Source of the DNA: Cylindrodendrum hubeiense
Taxonomy: Eukaryota > Ascomycota > Sordariomycetes > Hypocreales > Nectriaceae
Length of the DNA stretch: 64,000 bases
Assembly (NCBI GenBank): GCA_014621425.1
Contig: JAANBB010000192.1
Coordinates: forward strand, 1-64,000
Direction: 5' to 3'
This document shows, piece by piece, positions 22,310 to 32,145 of this stretch (positions are counted from its first letter, which is position 1; each line of letters starts with the position of its first letter). The notes beneath the pieces were generated by a model. It did no database searches. It was not told the origin of the DNA and saw nothing but the letters and a program-made list of their open reading frames with translations. A program made the translations under genes and the position numbers.

Positions 22310-23177
22310 TTATGCTGCAGCGGAGACTTCCGTGGATTCAGTTGCCTTGATAGCCTCAGCGGCTTCGGGCGCTTCAGCAGTCTTTGGGTCATCAGTGGTC
22401 TCGGGAACACTGGGCGCTTCGGCGCTGGACGCTTCCGGAACCTCAGAAGACTCGGCAGCAGTGGGGGTTGAAGCGACTGGAGCAACTGGAGCGGCAGCTA
22501 GGACCTCAGGGGCATCATCCGGCTTGGGAGTCGGCTCAGCGAGACGGGCCCTCTTGGTAGGCCTTTCATTTGCTACTTCGGCGGCCTCCTTGGCATCCTT
22601 CAGCTCAAGTTCGAGATCATCGAGGCGTCGTTTCAAGCTGTTCTCCCTCCTGTGACTGTCGTCGAGCTGAGCACGAAGTTTGGCTTCGCTGTCCTGTGTG
22701 GCCTCGAGCTGTGAGCGCAGCTGAGTCTGCTCGACACCTGCGACTTCCTGACCCCTCCTCGCAGCGGCCTCTTGCTTCTCAAGCTGACCCAATCGGCCAC
22801 GGAAGAGCTCATTGATCAACTCAAGTTCGCTCACTCGAGTCTTGAGGCTGGAGTTGTGCGCGATAAGCTGCTCCTGAGTCTGAGGCGCATCAGGGTTGCG
22901 GTCCCCGTTCAATGGAGATGCGGCGCGTCCCTCCGCGTTTGTAGTAGCAGCGAAACCAGCCACGGCGGTAGACTGATAAGGATCGTCAACCATGAAGGAA
23001 GGCAGGCTATGGTTGTACATCGACGGCGTGCCGGTGCGCGAGATGGGCGAGTCGGATCCATCGTTATGTCCATTTGCAGACCTTTGCGAGGCACGTCGCG
23101 CGGCGGCATGCGCATTGCTATTATGTCCGGAGAGATCGAGGCGATTGTGATCATTTGCGACGGGGAAGTTCTGGGCT

Positions 23178-23212
<35 letters not shown>

Positions 23213-24447
23213 TTGCTGACACGGGTCAGCGATGCACGGGACATGATGTAGAAGCGGTGTACCTTTTTCTTGGGTGCGAGATCTGGTCGCATCGTCTTGA
23301 CACGATTGCGACTCTTGATAACGTCAGTCTTGAGAGAGATAGGCCGAGGGCGGCCGTGCAACTTTAGGAACAAGCCGCAGGCATTGCAGAGAACGGAACC
23401 GAACTCGTCGCGACGCCATAATGGTGTCGTGGACGTTGCGCAATTCTGGCAGGTAGGCTGCGTAGATCCGTTAGTGGCCATCATGACGCCGGTAGTTTGG
23501 TGGTGAAGTGAGGGCGAGGCGGGAGGGAGGGCGATGATTAGTATCTTGATCACGATAAGAGGATGGAGTAAAAATCTTTGGCCCCAACTTAACTGGTCTG
23601 ATAAGCCAGATAAGCCCACATAGGGTACCCACGAAGCTTCCAAACTGGGATTAGCGCGACCTGGATTATGATAACACACGTGATCATATCAGTGGGCACG
23701 CGATAAGACAGTGGATATGGCAGTGGCAGACGCCGATTGAACGCTCGGCAATCCGTGATTCGTATCTCCCCTGCATGTGGACGATTGCTGTGGCTGGCCA
23801 ATTGCGATGCGATTGCGGGAAAGAATGTTTCGGGCAGATCGGGGATGGGAAGTGTTGTGGTGATGGGGCAAGTTCGCGACGTACCAAGTTCCCTCCAGAA
23901 CCCCCACTCGTGGCGGCGGGCGACGCACCGGTATACATCGTGGGCAGCGGTCCGTTCAACGGTCTAGGCGAGGAGATGTTAGTAAGCGAATTATGCATAG
24001 AAGAGCCTTCAGGATCTTCAAGCAGCCTCGTCTGGGGCAGGGGAAAGCCTCGGCGCAGATAACGTATCGCACGCGATTGCGGGCCGCTCGAGGGGGTCGC
24101 ATGGAGATTCGGGCCCAAAGCGTAAGTGCGTACCTAGTCTGTGGTGAAGCGGTCGCCGCGCTCACAGCCGCCAAGGAGGATATGCCGGGCAGCTGCGTCA
24201 GCGATGCCGATGCTGCTGTCGAGGCTGAACTCGGTCGAGAGATTGGCTCGAGAGTCGGCGGCGGGAGAATCTGGGGCCCTTCCTCCATTGCCGGTCGAGG
24301 AAGGGAAGAGGTTTCGTTCGGGTGGTGTGTAAAAGCCGGGGTAGTTGGCGGGATAAGAGCTCGAATGTCGAGCTGAAGCGCAGGGCTGTCGCGAAGTCGA
24401 AGGATGGATATAGCAGCAGGTGTTCCGTCGCGCTCAACGATTGGCAA
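22310..24447 (-). CDS. areB: AreB/ASD-4-type GATA zinc-finger and coiled-coil regulator
   Basis: Nuclear transcription factor of the AreB (NreB/ASD-4) class, which in other moulds modulates nitrogen-metabolite control with AreA. My model is 24447-24166, 24031-23885, 23457-23263 and 23215-22310, all phase 0, about 509 aa. The 3' three exons are firm; the first donor is less certain. The GATA finger [18 protein letters not shown]...[12 protein letters not shown] is C-x2-C-x17-C-x2-C, followed by the basic tail [20 protein letters not shown] diagnostic for this class. Exon 4 opens with a glutamine run, then a long coiled coil (from [20 protein letters not shown]) and an acidic Ala/Pro/Glu-rich tail. 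ATG 24288 ([11 protein letters not shown]) is an alternative start. Without the last 5' splice, an ATG at about 23,490 ([10 protein letters not shown]) would start a short isoform right at the finger. AreB is known to have multiple isoforms in Aspergillus. GATA motifs lie in intron 2 and in the promoter. Confidence 0.88.
23554..23707. promoter_or_regulatory. Cluster of GATAAG sites in areB-like intron 2
   Basis: Four GATAAG motifs on the plus strand occur at about 23554, 23600, 23609 and 23702, inside the long intron (23884-23458) just upstream of the exon encoding the zinc finger. GATAAG fits the HGATAR binding consensus of fungal GATA factors. They could serve an internal promoter for a short isoform or feedback control. 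This is inference from motif density. Confidence 0.45.
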
Positions 24448-26408
24448 GGATTATGGTGGGATTGTTTCTTCAAGGGCGACTGTCCCGAGGGCAGAGAACG
24501 AGAATGAGACCGAGCAGGAGAATCGTACGGACGTGGAAAGACTCGAGGGACTCGGAGCACGGGTCAACGAAGCGGGCGAATAAGAATCAGGTACAAGGCC
24601 CGAGCGAGAAGCCAAATGAGGATCGAAGCGCTGCGGGCAAGTCGAAAGGCCCCGAGACAACAAGGCTTCAGGTGCGCGGGAAGTGTAGAAGCAGCGCTTG
24701 GCAATGCGACAGCTGGCGACGACGTACGGGAGCACTATGAAAGAGCGAAATACGAAAAAAAGTCGCGGCCCCCCTAAAAGCAAAGGCGCCGCGGTTGTTT
24801 GTCTGCGAGTGCGACGGGCCAGCGCGGTCAATAAAGTTGGACTTTAGCCTGGGCTGCACGTAATAGAAAGAAAGGGTCGTGCTACGGGAGCCCTCCCATT
24901 GGACAGCAAGGTGCGAATGCAGGCGCTCTGGAGTGTGACGGTAATTTCTGGCAGACCAGCCTTATCCCTTATCCCTTATCCGACCACGGGCACAAGGCCG
25001 AAAGATCTTATCAACGCTTCAGGAACACGGGCGGGTTCATGGGTCGTCGCCGATTTGATCGCGCTCCGCCCACCGTGATTCCCGCGCGGTGGGGAAGTTT
25101 GGGTACGTACATGGCGGCACGGTCGCATTCGCTGCGTGGAGAGCCCAGAGTCCAGGATGGCCGTCTCCAATCTGGCCAGCATCTCCAGGGGGGGCCACCC
25201 AAATCTCTTTCTGTTCCCGTGATGGTGGTGATGGGGATCCGCACGAGTGATTTGGCGTACCTCGGTGGTTCCTTTGGCGGACCCCTTTTGGGAATGAGCT
25301 GATGGTGTGCTCTTGAGCCCATTGCCGGTTGTCTATTGATAATTGGCATTAGTGGCTAATTAGATGTTTGTTGTTGGCTTGTTTTTGTAGACGAGATGAA
25401 CGAGGGATTCGCAATCAGGGTCCATCGCATCCGGGTGTAACCTGTGATATCGCGGGTCTTGTCTTTTGTCGCGATCCAGGGGTGTCCCAACGGCATCGAC
25501 ATTTCCTTCCCCCATCCCCATCACCGTCTACAGGGCCGTACTACCTATCGACTACCGAGTGCTTGTCGCATAAGGTCGCCATCAGCTCCGATTTAGCGAC
25601 CGTGTCGGCCCTACCTGCTAGATGCACCGTATCACATGGACCCCTTTCCACCACCAGATAATACATGAGACACGTCCTGGGTAAGTACATTGAAGACAAG
25701 GTCCCAGCGACCAGGCATGTCACAGTCAATTCTGATGGTATAGCCAACCATCCGTCTAGCATTTCAGCCTTCATGCTGGTTGATGCCACGAGGCCTCCGA
25801 CTCCCGCCGCTTCCGGACGCACGGAATTGGATCTCCTCGATCTGTACGGAGGACGGGGCACGTCAGTTGGATGACGATGTGCGGCGCATGGACTAGTGGT
25901 AGACGCGGCGATCCTCTAGACGCTCCGCTGCCTGCTTTGCGACGCTGGGAAAGGCAGGACAGTAAGCAGTCAGCAGCAAGCAGCAGCAAGCAACAAGCAA
26001 CAATACGACGCGTCCTTGGCGTCCCTATAAGCAGATACGCGTAGCACTCGACGACGGACAGCCCCAAACCACGTCATGATGGCTGCCATGCAAGGCGTCG
26101 AGCCACACCTTTTCCCGATGGCCCGCTCCAGCCACGGCCCTGGCGTCATGGGGCGGTTGACCCTCATCGGCAGCGACCCCTCCACCAAAAAGCAACCTAG
26201 CCTGCTGCCCGCCGCCACTTGCCCAGGCCCGAAAGTCCAAGCCCAGCCCTCCAGCGGTGTGAGTGACATGCAGCATCGTCCTGAACTTGGACTCGTTTTG
26301 GATATCCGTTTCTCGAGCCATTTCCACTCTTCACCACGTCGCCCTTGAACCATCGTCCGCCCGTCCCTGTGTCTTGGATCAAGAAACAACCACTTCCGTC
26401 CATCAATC
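24448..26408. promoter_or_regulatory. Divergent promoter region of areB-like and SVF1 genes
   Basis: Roughly 2 kb between two genes transcribed away from each other. No credible coding sequence is seen. The most notable element is the tandem GATA-site array at 24961-24981, described separately. A 'gcagcaagca' repeat patch occurs at about 25,965-26,000. Confidence 0.5.
24961..25014 (-). promoter_or_regulatory. Tandem GATA sites upstream of the areB-like gene
   Basis: Three TTATCC units lie head to tail at 24962-24981, reading GGATAA three times in the areB direction, with a fourth TTATC at about 25009. They sit about 515 bp above the areB-like ATG. GGATAA fits fungal GATA-factor sites poorly to moderately (HGATAR disfavours a leading G), so binding is plausible but not certain. 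Confidence 0.45.
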
Positions 26409-27783
26409 ATGTTCAACTGGGCCAAGCAGCAGTAAGATCCCCCCCACCTTGGCGTGCTTGGTTTTCCCCTCCAAAAACTTCGAGAGAAGCTTCCCCGGGA
26501 CCGGCAGAGAAACAGACAACTAATTGCCCCAAATACAGGCTGGCGAATGTCGCCGGCACCCAGGAGCCCATCTATGGCCCTACCGCTATCAAGTCGGTCG
26601 CCCTTGAGGCCGAGAAGACGCCCTTCACCGAGCTGAAGCGCGAGGACCTGACCTGGAAAGCCATGGATTCGACGTCGGTCGAGACGGCAAGCTTCTACCT
26701 CATGAGCGACAGCGGATATGTCGCCCTTGCCCAGGTCATCTACAGCAACGTGGCGTATGGTTTCTCCTCTGCCCCTTTGGTGAAACAGGCGATGCTAACC
26801 ATGGTCTCTGGTCCAGTGGCATCCGAACCACCTGCCAGTTCAACTGCAAGGTCTTCAGCCGCGAACAGGGCAAGCCCCACCTCTGGTGCTCGACGCCCCT
26901 CAACAACGTCGAGCTCAGCGACGACAAGAACAGCTTCTATGCCGATGACTGCGCCGTCGAGCTGTCCGAAGACGGCACCCACTACACCATCAAGAGCATG
27001 AACGACGACCGCGCTGTCGTCAACCTCAAGATCACCCGCACCTCGCCGGGCTTCCAGGTGGGCGAGACCGGCAAGACGCTCTACGGCACCGACCTCTCCA
27101 AGCCCTGGGGCTCCATGCGACACGCCTTCTGGCCCCGCTGCGTCGCCGAGGGCACCATCGCCGTCAAGGAGGGCCCCATCGACTTCAAGGGCCGCGCGCT
27201 GTTCGCCTACGCCCTCCAGGGCATGAAGCCCCACCACGCCGCCGCGACCTGGAACTTTGTCGACTTCCAGGGCCCCAACTACTCGGCCATCCTGATGGAG
27301 TTTACCACCCCGCCCTCGTACGGCACCACCAGCGTTATTGTCGGTGGCATCGCCAAGGACGGCGAGATTATCACTGGTGGCTGCACCCTCTCCGCAACTC
27401 ACACTGCCATCAAGGGCGACACCGAGAACGCCTGGCCCGAGCCCACCGAGGTCAAGTTCACTTGGACCGGTACCACCAAGGACGGAAAGCCCGTCGAGGC
27501 TGTCATTGAGGGTCATCTCGGCGAGCGTAGCGACCGTGTCGACGTCATGGCCGAAGTCCCTGGCTTTGTCAAGAAGATTGTCGCCGGAGCTGCGGGCACC
27601 AAGCCTTACATCTACCAGGTTCGTCTATTCCCATCTACATATCTCAATGCCCATTAACTGACACCCCTCAAGTATCACCCCAAGCTCCCCTTGAAGCTGA
27701 AGATTGGCGACGAGGAGATCATCGAGGAGGGCATCGTCTTCGAGGAGGCCACCTTCATCTCGGACCCGACAGCCTCGGAGTGA
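26409..27783 (+). CDS. svf1: Svf1-family survival factor
   Basis: Lipocalin-like protein of the Svf1 family, which in yeast is needed for survival of oxidative and cold stress and is linked to ceramide transport. Exons are 26409-26431 (23 nt), 26539-26754, 26817-27618 and 27673-27783. Phases match, giving 383 aa, the usual family length. The tiny first exon encodes MFNWAKQQ, the conserved amphipathic start. Following features are [20 protein letters not shown], then [10 protein letters not shown] joined to [11 protein letters not shown] across intron 2, [17 protein letters not shown], and in the second barrel [29 protein letters not shown] and [16 protein letters not shown] after the last intron. 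Both beta-barrel halves appear intact. No signal peptide is seen, consistent with a cytosolic or peripheral membrane protein. The gene is divergent from the areB-like gene. Confidence 0.93.
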
Positions 27784-28484
27784 AAATCGATTTGAAAGAC
27801 TGCGTTAGAAAGTGTTGCAACTGTGTCGCATTGGGTAAATACATAATCAGGGTCGGCGTTGGAGACGGCTTGGTCACTCGCTTGGTACACACATTGATGC
27901 CCTTCTCATCCTAATAACTGGCATCCCCCACAGCGTCGGGGCCCAGAAAACATACAAATATAATGCCCATTTTTGTTAAATCGAACCTATACATCATGAA
28001 ATCGTAGTCGTCAAGTTCATTCTAATCTCCTTCGTGCAAGGGGTATTGAATAGTTCCGCATCCGCCTGGCAATAGTTCAAAGGCTCGGCCCCAAGGGAGA
28101 GACGAGGCAAGCTGAATTTTTAACATCTAGATGTCTCACGGGGGCGCATGTCTCTGTTCCTGATTCTCTTTTTTTCCCTGCCCTGGATTCTGCAGTGCCC
28201 TTAGCTGAGGAATCTCAACAAGGTGAGAAACCCCACGTGTGGATCTGTCGATGAATCGCGACTATACGCGCAGCATTCCAGGGTGTCGCAATGTTTTAGA
28301 TGCGATCCTCCAGCCCCTGGTGTTTCCCTCGCCTCGGCCCCCACGTCTCTTATTCATTAATATTAAATACATCTGGGGGAAGAATCTCTCGAAACAAAAA
28401 CAAGCCAGTTCAAACCTCCCTCTCTTTCTTCATTCCCCTTCACACCTCATGTTATGCCCTAGCACGGTGCCCTATCTATCGAAA
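27784..28484. other. Intergenic, no gene recognised
   Basis: About 700 bp downstream of SVF1. It contains the upstream region of the doubtful gene at 28485, with T- and CT-rich stretches at about 28,160 and 28,400-28,440. Nothing else is recognised. Confidence 0.45.
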
Positions 28485-29028
28485 ATGACCTGCTTCGATT
28501 CCTCATACGCTCCCCTGATTTCCTCGCCACTGAATCCCACCAGCCATGGTCCAGACAGTTACTATGCGCGGATCAGCCGCCGGAGACGAAATCGGTGTGC
28601 TCGGCGTGGGCCGACATCACATACGCTCGCGCAACGGTTATTGCGGTTCAAGGCAGCCGAGGCATGGCGAGGGCATGTGCTGAGCTCGCAACTGGCGCAG
28701 GGCGAGAATGCCGGAGTTATACGGCGTAAAGTCCCCAGGAATCGAGTAAGTTTCTTGGCCCTTCTTGACACGGGGGACCGGAATTGGTGCACATCAAAGT
28801 TGCTAAGACGTCGTTCAGGGGTGTTGTCCATCGCTCCCTAGCCTAAGAAACTTGGGGCTGAGCTTCTCCATCGTGGGATACACCGAGAGTCAACAACCTG
28901 TGGTTAGGTTCCGATTGCCGGACTTGTCGAGCATAACAACGCGGCGAGTGATGCTGGCGATGGGTCTCGCAGGCGTGATACCAGCATTGAGTGCACAGAA
29001 CTTCCTACGGCCCGCGGAGCCGTTATGA
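28485..29028 (+). CDS. Possible small protein, unknown family
   Basis: A two-exon model, 28485-28745 and 28819-29028, uses a consensus GTAAGT donor and a CAG acceptor preceded by a GCTAAGAC branch-like site. It is phase 0 at both ends and gives 156 aa. Exon 1 encodes a very basic run (ARISRRRRNRCARRG) followed by TLAQRLLRFKAAEAWRGHVL. This reminds me of short basic helix motifs of the AQRLLR-KAA-AW form in small ascomycete proteins. Exon 2 adds a 69-aa frame ending in ALSAQNFLRPAEPL. I do not recognise a family and give no function. Chance open frames remain possible in this GC-balanced sequence. Confidence 0.35.
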
Positions 29029-29253
29029 CAGGGAAAGGGACGGGGAGAAAACAAAGGCGAAAAGGTTAATGATGACATGAAGAATTGCGATTTTGCTCTG
29101 CGCCCTCCCGACCTAGTGTTGAGAAGTGTCTATGAATATACCCACGTAACCCGCCTGTCGTTGATCCCCTTCTATGCGTCCGTCGTTCTTGAAATGCGTG
29201 ACCGTACCAGTATTACCATATCATACATCATCTGAGGCGTACCAGCTTCTGAC

Positions 29254-30155
29254 TCATTGGTCTTTTTTCTTGTCCGACTTGTTCTCCGGGGGAGGAGACG
29301 CCGTCGTGTCCGACTTTTCCGCGCCGGCTCCAGCGGCGGTATCGTTAGGTGTCTCCTGGTTAGGGTCCTTGAGCGACTGCTCGACCTGCCAGATGGCTCG
29401 CTCCAGCTCGATCTCCAGGGCGGGGATGTCAAGGTTGCTGGAGAAGGTCTGGACCTCCTTTTGCGTCAGCAGCGTCTGCTCCTTGTTGTGGGTTTCCTCG
29501 GGCGTCGCGGCATGGGAAGCGTAGAGGTCGTCAAGGATCTTGGTGGGCGCGGGCTTGACGAGCTTCTTCTCCAGGAGCCATTGGATGTGCTTACCACCGG
29601 CAATGGCTCGCCAATGGGACCAGGCGCGGTACAGGAGGTAGAAGAAGGGCAGGTTAGGGATTCTGCGAGGCATGTCAGTGGCATTTCAATAGATGTGGTA
29701 CTCGGGAAGACCTACACTGGTACAAGGGCAAAGGGGATCGAGATGGGCATGCCAATGCAGCACCAGATCAGCTTCTGGCGGTGCATCGACTGCCTCTCCG
29801 TCGCCAGCGTGCGGAGGATCCCCTCGGCCTTGGCGTGCGGGATGACGGTGCTGGGGTAGCACAGCTCGACCTTTTCCCGTCCTCCCAATTCATCGGCGCG
29901 GCGCCGTGTCGACAGCGGCGGGACGGACTTGAGGCCCCATTCCTGGTAGGGGATGCGCCGGAAGGCGTAGTTGCCGTAGTCGACGACCTTGCGCTTCCAG
30001 CCCGAGTCCTGTTTTTCCCACGAGGCCCAGGTCTTGGCGGCCCAGACGGTGCCGCGGTCGAGGTATCCGCGGTCCTGCGATGCGGTGACGACATTGAGGC
30101 GCTGCGCGTACAGCAGCGTGCGCCGCGTCGAGAGCGGCAGGAGGTAGAGGCGCAT
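29254..30155 (-). CDS. Mitochondrial K+/H+ exchange-related protein
   Basis: Member of the Mit_KHE1 family (yeast YDL183C), inner-membrane proteins implicated in mitochondrial potassium/proton exchange. Exons are 30155-29716 and 29662-29254; the phase-2 join makes a Val codon, giving 282 aa. The start MRLYLLPLSTRRTLLYAQRL is characteristic and rich in Arg without acidic residues, suiting mitochondrial import. Conserved stretches follow: SWEKQDSGWKRKVVDYGNYA, FRRIPYQEWGLKSVPPLSTR and VELCYPSTVIPHAKAEGIL. A hydrophobic segment spans the junction (IWCCIGMPISIPFALVPVIP and PFFYLLYRAWSHWRAIAGG). The C-tail is acidic, then Lys-rich (ENKSDKKKDQ). The signature sequences leave little doubt about family. 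The molecular activity of the family is still indirect. Confidence 0.88.
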
Positions 30156-31076
30156 GGCGGCGGGCAGAGAGGGTATCGTGGTCTGGGTGTTGGTTTGTTT
30201 CGGGATTCGGTCGGGAGACGCGAAAAGGAGCGACGAAAGGAAGGACGAGCGAGAGAGAGAAGGTCTGGAGCGGAGCTGACCTTGGAGATGCAGCTATAGC
30301 AGCATCGCAAGGCTAGGCCAATCCACCAAGCAAGGCCTGCAGCAGCTGTGGAGGAGAGAGAGAGCGCAAACGAAGTGGCGCAGCAGCAGACTAATAAACG
30401 AAATCTTGCGCCGATGTTTGTTGAGCTGCTGGGGTATTCCGTCCGGGGGAGCTGAGAGGAGGAATGGGCGATTCTAGAGCGCTGAAGCCGTGGTGAAGCT
30501 GACGACGATGATTAGTTTTCAGGCCCCTCTGGCAGGCACCCGCTGGGAGGCCCCCAAGAGCCCAAGTGACGCACATGGTCGTCATGGTTGGGGAAGATTT
30601 ACAGCACGTGCATGGCCCCCAATCCCTGCCAGGCCCTGGAAGCCCAGGGCTCCCCTCTGCCACAGCGGTCAGACGCCCTGTCGACGGCCGCGGCCCAACC
30701 ACGGGGGCTCGTTAATTGGGCGTTTGCCCGCTGAGACGGCCCAGCAGCTGCCGCATGAGAGAGCAAGACCTGCTGCAGAAGACTCATTTCGTCTTCTGGC
30801 AATGGCATATATCACCGATCATCTCCCCTCGACGCAGAATTTGATGCAGAATGGCCCGTGCATTCTCCGAGCTATTTTCCAAGAAATGCGCCCTGCTGGG
30901 CTTGTGGCATTCCGTTCCCAGGCCTGCAAGCCGCTCCCTGTCACCGCCGCCGCCAAGATGAACCCCCAAACTCCACCTTTCCATCCCCCTCCATCCCCCT
31001 CCACCCCACACGCACCCACAACCAAAATTTCGCTTCTTAAATGCAAATTCGTCGTGTCGATTTCATCAATTCATTC
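30156..31076. other. Intergenic upstream of the mitochondrial exchange gene and tRNA-Ala
   Basis: No coding sequence recognised. A C- and A-rich pyrimidine tract (CCATCCCCCT-type repeats) occurs at about 30,960-31,020 just before the tRNA. The remainder shows nothing I can name. Confidence 0.5.
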
Positions 31077-31165
31077 GGGCGAATGGTTTAGTGGTATAAT
31101 ACTCCCTTAGCATGTTTCATCTGAATATCTGGGAGTGGTCCAGGGTTCGATTCCCTGTTCGTCCA
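31077..31165 (+). tRNA. tRNA-Ala(AGC) with 17-nt intron
   Basis: The sequence folds as a tRNA. The acceptor stem is GGGCGAA/TTCGTCC with a G3-T70 (G:U) pair, the alanine identity element, and discriminator A at 31165. The anticodon stem is CTCCC (31102-31106) / GGGAG (31131-31135). The loop TTAGCA..T carries anticodon AGC at 31109-31111. The T-arm CAGGG-TTCGATT-CCCTG is perfect. An intron at 31113-31129 sits at the canonical position after base 37. A thymine-rich terminator (TTTCTTTTT) follows at about 31,197-31,204. Mature length is 72 nt before CCA addition. Confidence 0.93.
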
Positions 31166-32145
31166 ACCTCGGTGGTTTAATTCCACTATATATCCTTTCT
31201 TTTTGACGTCTTTTTGCTCTTTCACATCTCAATACATCGCTCTACCCTTTTGCCGTCGACCTGCAGTTCTGCCCGAAGGCTTTCTCCAGCACTACCCTGA
31301 TCAATTCTTTTTATTTAGCGTAAGGGTGCCCCAATCAACTGACCCCGTACACCTCCGGGTGACCAGGCTTGCTTGCGCTTTGGCCTGCCGACAGATGCCA
31401 ACTCGGAAATACCCTCGACCACCTCACTCAACAAGGAACATTACCTATCACCAAATCCAATCCCTAACAGCTGGTTTTATGTGTTTTATTCATGCTCCAC
31501 CTATCTATTTTATCTTTTGCATGGTCATGCTGAATACATTCTTCACTACGCTACACACTCCGAACACGCTACAGAATACAGCTCAAATTGGTCATGGAGG
31601 TAACATTTTGTCTGATAAGTAAGATTATGTAGTTCATCCATTCATGTTACTGACATTAGTTGATTGCTCCTAATTTCCCATCCTAATTATTCGAACATGT
31701 CCCAAGGAGATGATTGCCATAAAAACTTGTAACCGCACGCTCAAGATGACTTGACACTGATACAGGGTAGGACATCATCGCAACAACCAGGTTTCAATCG
31801 TCATCAAGACTTCAATCTACTCAGGTATCATCTGTTTTCTCTATCCCTCTGGCATTGACTCCCGCTACACAATTCGAATCATAACATATACTCCATGTCT
31901 CGTCTTCCCGATTCATTACGCCTCTATCAGAAACCCTATCTAGGCCCATATCTTCACATCCGACATCCTAGTCATGACATGTACATCCATCCAACTGTCT
32001 TAGTTCTTCACGCTATCACCCTCGGGGCTCTTTGCCCGCGTCGAGGGCCCCTTCCCAACAATTTTCTCGGCCCAGTTCCACCCGGCCGATAGCGGGCTAG
32101 AGCTTCGCTGCGCCTCCTTGCCCTTTTCCTGCGATATGGGCAATG
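31166..32145. other. Intergenic, no gene recognised
   Basis: About 1 kb between the tRNA and the 3' end of the DUF676 gene. It is relatively AT-rich. No protein or RNA gene is recognised on either strand. Confidence 0.5.

Noticed and set aside
22909..23262. Reading the GATA gene straight through past PKKK
   Set aside because: The straight frame gives Asn/Ser runs and then noise; a 47-nt GT-AG intron joins to a Gln run and the coiled-coil frame with matching phase.
26740..27516. 258-codon minus-strand frame opposite SVF1
   Set aside because: Antisense shadow of a highly codon-biased gene; the sense frame has full Svf1 similarity.
27605..27672. SVF1 ending at the stop reached by reading through intron 3
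   Set aside because: A GT donor after IYQ and an AG acceptor before [10 protein letters not shown] restore the conserved Svf1 C-terminus in phase.
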